Shown: one piece after another, positions 8,873 to 18,220 of the stretch | Position numbering within the stretch: position 1 is the first letter of the stretch | Layout of the letters: each line of letters starts with the position of its first letter | Notes under the pieces: model-generated | Told to the model about the DNA's origin: nothing | What the model saw: only the letters and a program-made list of their open reading frames with translations | Database searches by the model: none | Source of the DNA: Akkermansiaceae bacterium | Lineage (GTDB): Bacteria; Verrucomicrobiota; Verrucomicrobiia; Verrucomicrobiales; Akkermansiaceae | Direction: 5' to 3' | Assembly: GCA_024233135.1 (NCBI GenBank) | Contig: JACKPZ010000013.1 | Coordinates: 1-64,000 of the forward strand | DNA length: 64,000 nucleotides | Program-made: the position numbers and the translations under genes

Positions 8873-10864
8873 ATGAAAACTCTGGCCAAAATCCTCATCG
8901 CCCAGATTTGCTGCCTTTCCCTGCTCGTCACCGACGCCATGGCCTTTGGCGGTGGTGGAAAACGGGGCGAAAAACGCGGCGGCGCATCGCGCCCGACCGT
9001 CCACCGGAGCGCTTCGAAGTCTTCGGGCAAACGGAACCCGATCACCCATTCAAAGGTGTCCCGACCGACTTCCAAGCCTGCGAAGCGACCGGTATCCAAA
9101 CCGGCCAGCCGCCCGCAGTCCAAACCGGCGTCCCGCCCGCAGTCCAAACCAGCGACGAAACCATCCGCGAAACCATCCAACCGGCCGGCACAGAAACCCC
9201 AGCGTCCGGAAACCCGCCCGGCCACGAAGCCGGGTCACGTCACCTATCCGAAACCGGATAAACCGGCGGGCCGTCCGGGAGGAGGAAACAACAACCGCCC
9301 CGGAGCGAACCGTCCCGGAGGCGGGAACAACAACCGCCCCGGCGCGAACCGCCCCGGAGGCGGGGACAACAACCGCCCCGGAGCGAACCGCCCCGGAGGT
9401 GGGAACAACAACCGCCCCGGAGCGAACCGTCCCGGAGGAGGGAACAACAACCGCCCCGGCGCGAACCGCCCGGACCGGCCGAAGGAAGTGCGCCCCGGCA
9501 AGAACACCCGTCCGGTCCGTCGGCCGGATTTCGATCGCAAGGAGGTCAACAACAAGAAGACCAACAACTGGTGGAACAGCAACAAGAAGGTCACCAACAA
9601 CCGTTACCGGAAGGATGTGAATGTTCGGAACGTGAACCGCGAGGTCACGATCAACAACAACTTCAAGAAGAACGTCAACTGGTCCACCAACCGCAACAAC
9701 TGGGGATACAACCCGTGGTGGAACCGGCCGGCCACCCGCCCGTGGTACGGCGGGTCCTGGAATTGCGGCTGGAACAACCGCTACTACAACCATCACCGCC
9801 ACTACTATTACGGAGGCTATCGTCCCCTCCCGGGATATGTAGTGTATGACGATGACAACGATTGGGCCAAGGCCATCGGCTGGGGGCTCGTCGGTTGGGG
9901 ACTCGGGTCGATGGTCTACAACAGCGGATACCACACGTATTCGAATCCCTATCCCGCGCAGCCGGTTCCCACGACCGCCGGCAACCAGGTGACCTACAGC
10001 CAGCCGATCACCGTTGTTGCTTCCGAGTCCGCGCCATCGGAGGAAAGAGCGGAGGAGATCACCGAACAATCGGAAGGCTACATCGTGGAATCGCAGGAGG
10101 CATTCCGCTCCCAGGACTATCTCAAGGCGCTCGACCTTGCCAACAAGGCCGTGGCCGAGGCTCCGGGGGACGGCGCGCTTCACGAATACCGAGCCCTCGT
10201 CCTGTTTGCCCTCGGTAGGTTTTCCGAGTCCGCCGGCGTGCTCAATCCCGTGCTGGCCGGAGGGCCGGGCTGGGACTGGACGACGATGATCTCGCTCTAC
10301 GATTCGCAGGAAACCTACACCGGCCAGCTCAAGAAGCTGGAAACATATGCCGGCTCCAAGCCGGACGCGGCCGACGCCCGTTTCCTGCTGGGATATCATT
10401 ACATGGTCTGCGGCCACATCGAGGAAGCGAACGCCGAGTTCGCCGCCGCCGCGAAACTCCAGCCGGCCGACACCGTCTCCGCCCAGCTCCGCGACCTCAC
10501 CGCCGTGTCCTCGAACGGCGATGATGAGGAGGAAGCGCCACCGGCGGATGAAGAGGAGGCACCCGTGCCGGAACCCGTGCCCGTCGAACAACTCGCCGGC
10601 ACCTGGGTTTCCGACAAAGGCGACCAGGGCAAGGTCACGCTCGCTCTCAAGGGCGACGGAACGTTCTCATGGACCTACGAGAAATCCGGCAAAGCCAATG
10701 AGTTCGCCGGCGATTTCAGCATGAACGACAACGGCCTTCTCGTCCTCGACTCGGACGAAAGCCAGATGGTCGCCGCCGTCGAGATGCCACAGGACAACGA
10801 GATGAAATTCGTGCTCGCCGGCGGTCCTCCCGGCGATCCCGGCCTTTCCTTCGCCCGCAAGTAA
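8873..10864 (+). CDS. Secreted Asn/Pro/Gly/Arg repeat protein with TPR segment
   Basis: This 663-residue exported protein has a mosaic build. There is a signal peptide (about 1-24). A basic Lys/Pro/Ser-rich stretch contains short KPASRPQS-type repeats (about 60-130). Five perfect or near-perfect 13-residue repeats (PGGGNNNRPGANR) cover 135-199. An Asn/Trp-rich region (about 215-300) leads to a Tyr/His/Gly segment and a short hydrophobic run (AIGWGLVGWGLGSMVY). Two or three TPR-like helices follow (about 405-540), then an acidic Glu/Pro linker and a C-terminal beta domain starting LAGTWVSDKG. The layout suggests a wall- or matrix-associated protein, but no enzyme is evident. It is followed 4 bp later by another secreted protein gene, so the two are probably co-transcribed. 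Confidence 0.7.
   Translation: MKTLAKILIAQICCLSLLVTDAMAFGGGGKRGEKRGGASRPTVHRSASKSSGKRNPITHSKVSRPTSKPAKRPVSKPASRPQSKPASRPQSKPATKPSAKPSNRPAQKPQRPETRPATKPGHVTYPKPDKPAGRPGGGNNNRPGANRPGGGNNNRPGANRPGGGDNNRPGANRPGGGNNNRPGANRPGGGNNNRPGANRPDRPKEVRPGKNTRPVRRPDFDRKEVNNKKTNNWWNSNKKVTNNRYRKDVNVRNVNREVTINNNFKKNVNWSTNRNNWGYNPWWNRPATRPWYGGSWNCGWNNRYYNHHRHYYYGGYRPLPGYVVYDDDNDWAKAIGWGLVGWGLGSMVYNSGYHTYSNPYPAQPVPTTAGNQVTYSQPITVVASESAPSEERAEEITEQSEGYIVESQEAFRSQDYLKALDLANKAVAEAPGDGALHEYRALVLFALGRFSESAGVLNPVLAGGPGWDWTTMISLYDSQETYTGQLKKLETYAGSKPDAADARFLLGYHYMVCGHIEEANAEFAAAAKLQPADTVSAQLRDLTAVSSNGDDEEEAPPADEEEAPVPEPVPVEQLAGTWVSDKGDQGKVTLALKGDGTFSWTYEKSGKANEFAGDFSMNDNGLLVLDSDESQMVAAVEMPQDNEMKFVLAGGPPGDPGLSFARK
9275..9469 (+). 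repeat. Five tandem 39-bp in-frame repeats
   Basis: Five head-to-tail 39-bp units each encode PGGGNNNRPGANR, with one Asn-to-Asp change in the third. Synonymous differences between units (GGA/GGC/GGT, CGT/CGC) show the array is not brand new. It lies inside the repeat-rich secreted protein, and copy number is likely to vary between strains. Confidence 0.9.
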
Positions 10865-10868
10865 CTTC

Positions 10869-12155
10869 ATGAAACCAGCAATCCTATTCATCGCCGCGGT
10901 GCTTCCCGCCGCTGCCGACACCACCGCTCCCAACACCCCCGTCCCGGCCGCTCCCACGCTGCCGGCGGCCCCGCAGAACACGGCGGACGGCTACGAGTTT
11001 CCCGTCGCGCTCTCCGCGTCGCGGCTCCTCGGCAGCGATGCCGCGGGCGCCGATTATCGCGTGCGCGAGCAGGTGCCGACCGACGGCTACATGGCTCATT
11101 TCACCATCGACTCAGACTACGGCACCTTCCAATGCGTCGGCGAGACCCAGGCCCGCGCCCGGATCGCCGAGCTCGAAGCCATCCGCAAGCTCGTTTCCGT
11201 CAGCAGGAGCGACCTGTTCGCCGAAGGTGTCAAACGCTCGATCGAGCAGCCCATCGACGCCGTGAAGAACATCGCTCAGGATCCCGTAGGATCGGCCAAG
11301 GCGGTGCCGAAGACGATCGGCCATTTGTTCAAGAAGGTCGGACGCTCGGTGGAGAACGCGGCGAAGAACGTGCACGAGAAGATCGAAAGCGGCGACAGCT
11401 CCGGCATGGGCTCCGGAATCGGCAACGCCGCCAAGGGAGTCATCGGCTTCGATCAGGCGAAGCTCGACTGTGCGAAACAACTGCAGGTCGATCCCTACAC
11501 CGACAATGAACGGCTGCAGGAGGAAATGGAAAAGGTCACCTGGGTGTTCTTCTCCGGCGGCATGCCTCTGCGGATCGGCGCGATGGCGGCGTCCGGCGGC
11601 GCGTCGATGGCGCTCACCGCCACCAAGGTCGTCGGCCTGCCGGATGAGATGTACACCTCCACTCCTTCCGAACTCGCCTTGCGCGACCAGCAGGCGATGG
11701 AGGCGCTGTCCGTGCCCGAGGCCGTGATCCGGAAATACCAGTCCAACGAGGCGCTTTCGATCACGCTGCGTCGCTCGATCATCAAGTCGCTCGCCGCCCT
11801 TGGAAACCCGCAGGGCAGCGCCGGCGTCCTCACCGTCGCCGCGAATTGCGAGGCCCGCCGTCAGTCGGAGTTCATCGATCAAGCCCTTCGCCTACTCGCC
11901 GCCCGCAAGCAGGCCGGACAACTCGACCTCGCCCACCTCGAAATCATCGGCCGCCTCCCCGGCGCCGTCGACAAGGCGGGCCTGCTCCACATCCCCGCTC
12001 CGGTGGACTATCTCACCTGGACGTCCGACGTCGCCGCATTCGCCAATCGCGACGACCTTGTCGGCCGCAAGCCGCAACTCCTGACCCGCGCCGGCATGAG
12101 CGAGCGTGCCCGCGCCGAACTCGGAAAGCTCGGATGGACGGTCGCCGCGCCGTAA
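10869..12155 (+). CDS. Secreted protein of unknown function
   Basis: This 428-residue protein has a short signal peptide (MKPAILFIAAVLPAAA) and a Pro/Ala-rich linker. I do not recognise the family. Visible landmarks are a conserved-looking globular start (YEFPVALSASRLLGS at about 38-52), a helical middle with DLFAEGVKRSIEQPIDAVKNI and GHLFKKVGRSVENAAKNV, and a Gly-rich stretch (SGGMPLRIGAMAASGGASMAL) that could be a weak membrane or hinge segment. A helical C-terminal half contains LRRSIIKSLAALGNPQGSAG. It starts 4 bp after the repeat-rich TPR protein and ends 9 bp before the convergent DUF255 gene. Pairing with the upstream gene suggests a shared envelope role, which is only an inference. 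Confidence 0.65.
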   Translation: MKPAILFIAAVLPAAADTTAPNTPVPAAPTLPAAPQNTADGYEFPVALSASRLLGSDAAGADYRVREQVPTDGYMAHFTIDSDYGTFQCVGETQARARIAELEAIRKLVSVSRSDLFAEGVKRSIEQPIDAVKNIAQDPVGSAKAVPKTIGHLFKKVGRSVENAAKNVHEKIESGDSSGMGSGIGNAAKGVIGFDQAKLDCAKQLQVDPYTDNERLQEEMEKVTWVFFSGGMPLRIGAMAASGGASMALTATKVVGLPDEMYTSTPSELALRDQQAMEALSVPEAVIRKYQSNEALSITLRRSIIKSLAALGNPQGSAGVLTVAANCEARRQSEFIDQALRLLAARKQAGQLDLAHLEIIGRLPGAVDKAGLLHIPAPVDYLTWTSDVAAFANRDDLVGRKPQLLTRAGMSERARAELGKLGWTVAAP

Positions 12156-12164
12156 ACCGCATCC

Positions 12165-14168
12165 TCAAGCGAAGATCCGGCAGCTCATCCCGCTGCAAAC
12201 GACCACCTCATCGCCCGCGCCGCGGGTGAGCACGGCGTGCGGCATGTAGCGGGTGCGGAGTTTTTCCATCGTCGCGGCTTCGACGTTCTCCGGCACCTCG
12301 ATCTTCGTAACCCCGCGGTCGCGAAGATCGGCCGCGGCCGCGAGCACGGGGACCGAAAATGGATTCTCCCGCAGCAGCTCGGCCGCGCCGTCGAGGATCG
12401 CCCCCGCGCGGCCGGCGAATCCATCATCGCCGGTGAGCGTGGCGAGCCGCAGAAGGTTGATCGCGGAGACATGGTTCGCGGCGGGTTCGGCGCCGTCGTG
12501 GTCGTCGCGCAAGGTCCAGAGCTGCGTTCCGCCGACGTGGTGGGTCACCGAATACGATCTTCTCGTTTCGTCCCAATAGCGCTCGTCGAGGTCGTGTTGG
12601 ACTTCCAGCGCCCACGCCAGCCAACCGCCGTCCGGACGGGCGGCGTGGAGTTCGATGAGTCCGGAAATCAGAAACGCATGGTCCGCCGGGAACCCGGGGG
12701 CGTCGCCGCGGTGACCTCGGAACGAACGGAAAAGCCGGCTGCCATCCCACAACTCTCGTCTCAGGAAACCGGCGGCGATTTCCGCGGCGGCGATCCACTC
12801 CGGCCGGTCGAGCGCCCGTCCGCAGCGCGCGAGCGCGCCGATCGCCAGCCCGTTCCACGCGGTGACGATCTTGTCGTCCCGATGCGGCGGTGGACGACGC
12901 GCACGGATCTGATAGAGCGTGGCGCGCGATCCTTCGAGAGAGCGGGCGACCTCAACGTCCGTCCTGTCGAAGCGAGCGGCGAGTTCGCCGCTTGTCATCG
13001 CCTGATAGAGCGTGTTGCGTCCGGTCAGCTCGCCGTGCGGATCGCTTTCGGGCCGCGCGTTGCCATCGGGTTCCACTCCATATGTGGCGATGAAAAGGTC
13101 CGCGTCTTCCGTCGCGAGGTGCCGGCGGATTTCCTCTTCCGTCCATGTCCAGAAAGCGCCTTCGTGTTTCTCCTTCGCATCGGGATGCAGGAGGCTGTCC
13201 GCATCCTCGGCGGCATGGAAGGCGCCTCCGGAGTCCTTCATTTCGTCCAATAGATATCGGAGCGTGCCTTCGATGACCGATCGGAACACCGGTTCGCCCG
13301 AGATCTGCCATGCGTCGAGATACGCATCCGCGAGTTGGGCCTGGTCGTAGAGCATCTTCTCGTAATGCGGCACGTGCCAGTATCGATCCACCGAGTAGCG
13401 GTGGAAGCCGCCGCCGAGTTGGTCGTGCATTCCGCCGGCGGCCATCGCGCGCAGGGTGGAGTCGCACATGTCCCATGCCTTCACGCCCTTGCCTGCGTCG
13501 CGGCCCCAGCGGTCGGAAAGCCGCATGAGAGTCGTCAGAACGACGGGGCGGGGGAACTTCGGCGCGCCGCCGAAGCCGCCCAATTCTTGATCGTGAGCGG
13601 ATGCGCAGACATCGAGATATGCGTCGAGATGCGGCTCCACCGCTTCGTCCCGCGTTTCGGCGGCGGGTGGTTCGCGGCGCAGGTGATCGACCACCTTGTC
13701 CGCGCTTTCTTCGAGACGTCTGCGGTCGTCCCGCCACACACGGGCGAGTTCGTGAAGCACGCGAACGAAACCGGGACGTCCGTAGCGGTCGCCGGGTGGG
13801 AAATAGGTGCCGCCGAACACGGGTTTTCCTTCGGGCGTGATCCACACGCTCATCGGCCAGCCGCCCTGGCCGGTGGTGGCCTGCACGAAGGCCATGTACG
13901 CCGCGTCCACGTCCGGGCGTTCTTCGCGGTCGACTTTCACATTGATGAAATGATGGTTCATCACGCTTGCGACGTCGTCGTTTTCGAAACTCTCGCGCTC
14001 CATCACATGGCACCAGTGGCAGGTCGAGTAGCCGACGGATAGAAAGATCATCTTGTTCTCCGCGCGGGCCCGCTCGAACGCCGCGTCGCCCCACGGCAGC
14101 CATTCCACCGGGTTATGGGCGTGCTGGAGCAGGTAGGGCGACGTTTCGTGAAGCAATGCATTGGGCAT
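12165..14168 (-). CDS. Thioredoxin-fold DUF255 protein (YyaL/SPATA20 family)
   Basis: This is a 667-residue cytoplasmic protein. The N-terminal thioredoxin-like DUF255 domain (about 1-165) opens with the family signature HETSPYLLQHAHNPVEW and carries the CHWCH redox motif near residue 49-53 followed by MERESFEN. The remainder is an (alpha/alpha)6-barrel like N-acylglucosamine 2-epimerases, with APKFPRP, HDQLGGGFHRYSVD and PHYEKMLYDQAQL as typical blocks. The start is placed at MPNALLHETSP, where homologues begin; a longer frame adds 13 unrelated residues. Family members are widespread and their biochemical role is not settled. It follows the lemA-TPM genes on the same strand. Confidence 0.88.
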   Translation of the reverse strand: MPNALLHETSPYLLQHAHNPVEWLPWGDAAFERARAENKMIFLSVGYSTCHWCHVMERESFENDDVASVMNHHFINVKVDREERPDVDAAYMAFVQATTGQGGWPMSVWITPEGKPVFGGTYFPPGDRYGRPGFVRVLHELARVWRDDRRRLEESADKVVDHLRREPPAAETRDEAVEPHLDAYLDVCASAHDQELGGFGGAPKFPRPVVLTTLMRLSDRWGRDAGKGVKAWDMCDSTLRAMAAGGMHDQLGGGFHRYSVDRYWHVPHYEKMLYDQAQLADAYLDAWQISGEPVFRSVIEGTLRYLLDEMKDSGGAFHAAEDADSLLHPDAKEKHEGAFWTWTEEEIRRHLATEDADLFIATYGVEPDGNARPESDPHGELTGRNTLYQAMTSGELAARFDRTDVEVARSLEGSRATLYQIRARRPPPHRDDKIVTAWNGLAIGALARCGRALDRPEWIAAAEIAAGFLRRELWDGSRLFRSFRGHRGDAPGFPADHAFLISGLIELHAARPDGGWLAWALEVQHDLDERYWDETRRSYSVTHHVGGTQLWTLRDDHDGAEPAANHVSAINLLRLATLTGDDGFAGRAGAILDGAAELLRENPFSVPVLAAAADLRDRGVTKIEVPENVEAATMEKLRTRYMPHAVLTRGAGDEVVVCSGMSCRIFA

Positions 14169-14228
14169 GACTGCGCAACCCTGCCCCGGGAAACCGCGGG
14201 CGTCCACGTCGTTTCGACCGCGGATGGC

Positions 14229-14657
14229 TCAGTCGCGCGCGATGTCGTTGGACAGTTCGTCCGGGTTGTCCGCGTGGGGAGGCCAGGCGGCGGCGAGTGG
14301 TTCGCCGATCATCCGGATGCCAGCGACGATGGCGGAGGCCTTGTCCTCGGTGCGCAGGCGTTCGGACATGATGTCGGCGACGGACTTCCAGAATCCGGTC
14401 GGTGCCCGCGAATCCGCACCTTGGTCGCCGATCACGACGAAACGCCTGCGGTGAGGGACCATGAAGATGAGCACGCCGTTGCGCTCGCGGGTGTTCGCCA
14501 TGCCAAGGCGGGCGAAGACCTTCCATGCACGGGCCTCGATCCGGAACACCCAGCGGTAGGTGACACAGACGCGGATTTCGGCGGACGTTCGTGTTTCCAC
14601 GTCGCGGATCGCCGCGACCACGGCCGCTTCGTCTTCCGGTGTGAGGAAATGTTTCAT
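14229..14657 (-). CDS. TPM domain protein, second copy, no signal peptide
   Basis: This is a 142-residue protein consisting essentially of one TPM domain (family typified by YgcG and TLP18.3). It starts MKHFLTPEDEAAVVAAIRDVE, contains TSAEIRVCV and ERNGVLIFMVPHRRRFVVIGDQG, and ends without a membrane anchor. It lies 16 bp downstream of the membrane-anchored TPM gene and is probably in the same operon with lemA. Paired long and short TPM proteins next to LemA recur in many bacteria; some TPM proteins were reported as phosphatases, but no activity can be assigned here. The longer upstream frame was rejected because it overlaps the Gly-rich end of the neighbouring gene. Confidence 0.82.
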   Translation of the reverse strand: MKHFLTPEDEAAVVAAIRDVETRTSAEIRVCVTYRWVFRIEARAWKVFARLGMANTRERNGVLIFMVPHRRRFVVIGDQGADSRAPTGFWKSVADIMSERLRTEDKASAIVAGIRMIGEPLAAAWPPHADNPDELSNDIARD

Positions 14658-14673
14658 GCCGCTTGTTTCGGGT

Positions 14674-15447
14674 TCACCAACTTCCGCCCGCGCCTCCCCC
14701 GCCGCTCGATCCCCCGCCACCGGAAAACCCGCCACCACCGCCAAAGCCGCCGCCTCCGAATCCACCTCCTCCACCCCAGCCACCGCCCCAGCCTCCGGTC
14801 CGGCGTCCGCTGCCTGTATAGACATCATCGGGACCGCCCCTGCGAAGCATCTCCAAGATGGTGAAGAGCAGAATGATCCCGATGATGATCACCCAGGTGG
14901 CCACTTCGTTGGGGATCAACTCCCGGTGGGTGCGGCCGCTGCCCTTGTATTCGCCCTTGCTGGCGGCGATGATGGCCTCCACCCCGGCCCGGATCGCGCC
15001 CTCGCGGTCATTCGCCCGCAACCGGGGGACGATTTCATTGGCGATGATCTGTTTGCAACGCGCGTCCGGCAGCGCGCCTTCGAGTCCGTAGCCGGTGTGG
15101 ATCCGCAACTCGCGGTCAGCCGCGAAAACGAAGAGAATCACGCCGTTGTCCTTGTCCTTCTGGCCGGGCTTCCACTTTTCGAACACGCGCTGGCTGAAGT
15201 CGAAGGCGTCGCCACCGGGCGGAAGCTCCCGGAAAATCGCGACCACGAGTTGGTTCGATGTTTCCCGCTCATACGACTCGAGCCTGTCGTCGATCGACTC
15301 GAACGAGGCGCGCGGGAGCCAGCCGGGTTCGTCGAGCACATATCTCGGCTCGGGACTCGGCGGCAGCGTCTCAGCGCGGGCGACCCCGGTGCCCGGGAAC
15401 ACCAGTGCCAGCCAGAACGCGGCGCCGATCGTCCGCAGGGAAATCAT
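14674..15447 (-). CDS. TPM domain membrane protein (YgcG family), Gly-rich tail
   Basis: This 257-residue protein has a signal peptide (about 1-25), then a periplasmic TPM domain with TSNQLVVAIFRELPPG, DKDNGVILFVFAADRELRI and the GYGLEGALPDARCKQI motif, and a single transmembrane helix (about 183-202, ATWVIIIGIILLFTILEML). It ends in a low-complexity GGGGFGGGG/GGSSGGG tail of about 45 residues, the standard layout of this family. The ATG overlaps the lemA stop by 4 bp (ATGA), implying translational coupling. LemA plus TPM proteins probably form a membrane-associated unit; its process is not established. Confidence 0.88.
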   Translation of the reverse strand: MISLRTIGAAFWLALVFPGTGVARAETLPPSPEPRYVLDEPGWLPRASFESIDDRLESYERETSNQLVVAIFRELPPGGDAFDFSQRVFEKWKPGQKDKDNGVILFVFAADRELRIHTGYGLEGALPDARCKQIIANEIVPRLRANDREGAIRAGVEAIIAASKGEYKGSGRTHRELIPNEVATWVIIIGIILLFTILEMLRRGGPDDVYTGSGRRTGGWGGGWGGGGGFGGGGFGGGGGFSGGGGSSGGGGAGGSW

Positions 15448-16061
15448 TCGCCGTCCGCGGGCTTGTTGCCGAAGTCGAAGTTCACCTCGGGCGGCTTCTC
15501 CGCTCCCTCGACGGCTTGGAAATAGGGGCGTTCCTTGAATCCGAGCATCGACGCGAAGAACACGCCGGGAACCGACTTGATCGCCGTGTTGTAGGTCTTG
15601 ACCGCTTCGTTGAACCGGCCGCGTTCGACCGAGATCCGGTTCTCCGTTCCTTCAAGCTGGGCCTGCAGGTCGCGGAACGATGCGCTTGCCTTGAGGTCCG
15701 GATATCTCTCCGCCACGACCAACAATCGCTGCAGCGCTCCGCCGAACGCTCCCTGCGCTTTTTGGAATTCCTGCAACTTGGCGAGATCCTCGGGCGCCTT
15801 GTTGGCGTCGATGGTGATCCGCCCGACGGACGCCCGTGCCTCGACCACCTCCTTGAGCACCGATTTCTCGAAGTCCGCCGACCCCTGCACGGTCTTCACC
15901 AGGTTCGGAACAAGGTCTGCGCGGCGTTGATACTGGTTGTTCACCTGGGCCCACGCCGCATCCACCGCCTGTTGCTTGCTGACGAATCCGTTGTAGGTGC
16001 CGAGGCCTCCCAGAACGATCAGGCCGATGAGGATGACGATCACCAGAATGCCTTTTTTCAT
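15444..16061 (-). CDS. LemA family protein
   Basis: This is a 205-residue protein with one N-terminal membrane helix (KGILVIVILIGLIVLGGLGTY) followed by the LemA four-helix domain. The family blocks AWAQVNNQYQRRADLVPNLV (about 37-56), VVEARASVGR and LLVVAERYPDLKASASFRDLQ (about 115-135) and TENRISVERGRFNEAVKTYN are all visible. It is the first gene of a lemA-TPM-TPM set and overlaps the next by 4 bp. The divergent ABC ATPase gene starts 104 bp away, so a promoter for this operon is expected in that gap. The molecular function of LemA proteins is unknown. Confidence 0.93.
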   Translation of the reverse strand: MKKGILVIVILIGLIVLGGLGTYNGFVSKQQAVDAAWAQVNNQYQRRADLVPNLVKTVQGSADFEKSVLKEVVEARASVGRITIDANKAPEDLAKLQEFQKAQGAFGGALQRLLVVAERYPDLKASASFRDLQAQLEGTENRISVERGRFNEAVKTYNTAIKSVPGVFFASMLGFKERPYFQAVEGAEKPPEVNFDFGNKPADGE

Positions 16062-16164
16062 GCATCGGATCTAGCGGATGCCACTGCGGGTGTCGAAAGG
16101 AAACTCGTGTGCGTTTTGGAATCCGGAGGCTTGGAAAAACCCGTCCGGCAGGCAGGATCGGACG

Positions 16165-16944
16165 ATGACGTTCTTCGAGGTCCGCAACGCGAACGTATGG
16201 CGCGGGGACACCCTCGCGCTGCGGGATTTCTCGCTCGATCTGCGCGAGGGTGAGAGCGTCGCCATCCTCGGGCCGAACGGTGCGGGCAAAAGCACCTTGC
16301 TGGGCTTGCTCAACGGCGAGCTCCGCGCCGAGGCGAGGCCGGGCACGTCGGTCCGGTTGTTCGGGGACGATCTGTGGGCGTTATGGGACATCCGCGCCAT
16401 GATCGGCGTGGTCATGCCGGAGGATGTGAAACGTTTCGACGCCGAAGAGACGGGTCTTGATGCAGTGCGCTCGTCGTTCCGCGGTGCCTTCGGTCGCACG
16501 CGTGACATGCGGTTCAGCAAACGCGAGACATCCGACTCGCTCGCGGCGATGGAACGGATGAATGTGGTCCATCTGGCGGAGCGAGAGTTCGGCCGCCTGT
16601 CGTCCGGCGAACAACGCCGCATCCTCATCGCCCGGGCGCTGGTCCACGACCCGCGGGTGATCGTGCTCGACGAACCGTCGACCGCGCTCGACTTCGCCGC
16701 GTCCATCGAGTTGGGAAAGTTGCTGCGCGAACTCCCCGCATCCGGCCACACGCTCGTCTGGGTGACGCACCATCCGGGAGAGATCCCGCCGGAGGTGGAG
16801 CGCGCGGTCCTGCTCAGGAACGGCCGGGTGTTTGCCGACGGCCCGAAACGCAGGGTGCTGACATCGGAGAAACTGAGCGATCTCTATCAGGTCGGCCTCA
16901 CCGTCCGCTGGTCGAAGGCGTGGTGCGAGGTGAGGGGAGTCTGA
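16165..16944 (+). CDS. ABC transporter ATP-binding protein
   Basis: This is a 259-residue single ABC ATPase. Walker A is GPNGAGKST (36-44), the signature motif is LSSGEQRR, Walker B is VIVLDEPS and the switch histidine is WVTHH. It looks like the ModF/YbbL-like orphan ATPases rather than a drug or lipid exporter subunit. No permease gene is adjacent, so its partner must be encoded elsewhere. The ATG giving MTFFEVRNANVWRG is chosen because the upstream extension has no ABC homology. Its stop is 3 bp from the stop of the convergent unknown gene. Confidence 0.87.
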   Translation: MTFFEVRNANVWRGDTLALRDFSLDLREGESVAILGPNGAGKSTLLGLLNGELRAEARPGTSVRLFGDDLWALWDIRAMIGVVMPEDVKRFDAEETGLDAVRSSFRGAFGRTRDMRFSKRETSDSLAAMERMNVVHLAEREFGRLSSGEQRRILIARALVHDPRVIVLDEPSTALDFAASIELGKLLRELPASGHTLVWVTHHPGEIPPEVERAVLLRNGRVFADGPKRRVLTSEKLSDLYQVGLTVRWSKAWCEVRGV

Positions 16945-16947
16945 TTG

Positions 16948-18159
16948 CTATTCGGCGATCATTCTCTCGCGCATCAAGGGTTGCAGCCAGGCTGCGGTTT
17001 TCGAAGTGGCCACCTCCACCACGCTTGTCTCGTTCCATTTCAGCCGAAGGGTGAACGGTGGCTCGGCGTCGATGTCGTATTCCCAGGTGTCGTAGGTGAT
17101 CCACTCGGGAGATCCGAGCAGGTCGAGAACCTCCGCCGCCGACATCCCTTCGCGCGCACGCTCCGCTTCGGGTCGTCCGGGGGCGGATTTGGCCGCCGGA
17201 CGGTAGGGATGCTCCGCGATTTGCGCTGTGGCTTCGACCGTGAACTCATGGCATGGAAGAAACTTCGGAACCCGTCCCAACTTGCGCATCGAGAAGCGGA
17301 TGATCTGCCGCAACGTGTAGGTGGAATAGGAGTGTGGATTAACCTCGCCGCTGAAGTCCACGCCGTATCCAAGTCCGCCCGAGGTGCTGCTGCCGGAGAA
17401 TGAACTGTCCTGAAGAGATTCGAGGTAGGGGATGGCCGCCTCGACGTGGAGACAACCCGCAAGATAGGCCGCCAAAGAGATGGGGAATACCCGATCGCAA
17501 CACTCGCCGTTGTCCCATTTCTTCCGTTCGACCACGGCACTTTCCAGAACTTCGACGACTTTTTGGGATTCCTGAACGGTAAGAGCCCGCCGGGTATCCG
17601 GTGTTTCCCTGATCAGCCGACCTGAAGAGATATCCACCACGATGCGTCTGCCCCACCATGGCCGGATCACGAAAAGGTGCTGTCCCTCCGGTTTGCTGAA
17701 ATACCAAGCCGACCGGCCAGCCCACATCGGTCCGGCGGTGGTGTCCGCGACGTAGTCGCTTCTTTCCTTTTCCGTCATCGCGTCCCGCAGGATATCGATG
17801 CACCCGGTTGTTTTCCCCTCGGGTGAAATCACGAGCAACTCGTTCCATCCGGTGCCGATTACCACCCAGCCTTCGTCATTGATGTGAAGTGATGCGCAGG
17901 ATCCTTCATTCTCAGCTTGCTTGCGGGTCCAGACGACGTCGCCCGATCTCATATCGGTGAGAGTGTAAACAAACCCGTCGGCGAAAGCCTTGGGGCCATC
18001 CGGCCCTTGGTTTTCCTGCGATACAGCCTCGATTTTGTAACGTCCGTTTGGGGAGGCCGCGGATCCGTCGGTGTAGAAGACATCGGTGGCCAAGGCGAAG
18101 CAGAATCCCGTGAGCCAAAGCGCCAATGCGGAAACACATCCCTTGAACGGAGATCTCAT
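16948..18159 (-). CDS. Secreted protein of unknown function
   Basis: This 403-residue protein has a signal peptide (MRSPFKGCVSALALWLTG, cleavage near FALA). I do not recognise a family. The N-terminal half reads like a beta-propeller or WD-type sensor (SPNGRYKIEAVSQENQ, FVYTLTDMRSGDVVW, INDEGWVVIGTGWNELLVIS), often seen in proteins that report state. The C-terminal half has AREGMSAAEVLDLLGSPEW, a pattern used by SmpA/BamE-like modules. Several cysteines (ECC, CLH) could form disulfides. The chosen ATG starts the signal peptide; in-frame upstream codons add only basic, non-homologous residues. GC and codon use are slightly lower than neighbours. Confidence 0.65.
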   Translation of the reverse strand: MRSPFKGCVSALALWLTGFCFALATDVFYTDGSAASPNGRYKIEAVSQENQGPDGPKAFADGFVYTLTDMRSGDVVWTRKQAENEGSCASLHINDEGWVVIGTGWNELLVISPEGKTTGCIDILRDAMTEKERSDYVADTTAGPMWAGRSAWYFSKPEGQHLFVIRPWWGRRIVVDISSGRLIRETPDTRRALTVQESQKVVEVLESAVVERKKWDNGECCDRVFPISLAAYLAGCLHVEAAIPYLESLQDSSFSGSSTSGGLGYGVDFSGEVNPHSYSTYTLRQIIRFSMRKLGRVPKFLPCHEFTVEATAQIAEHPYRPAAKSAPGRPEAERAREGMSAAEVLDLLGSPEWITYDTWEYDIDAEPPFTLRLKWNETSVVEVATSKTAAWLQPLMRERMIAE

Positions 18160-18220
18160 TCCGGGATCTGATCCCATTCTGCGCCTGCTGAAGCAAGCTT
18201 GGAAAGCGGAACAACCCCTA

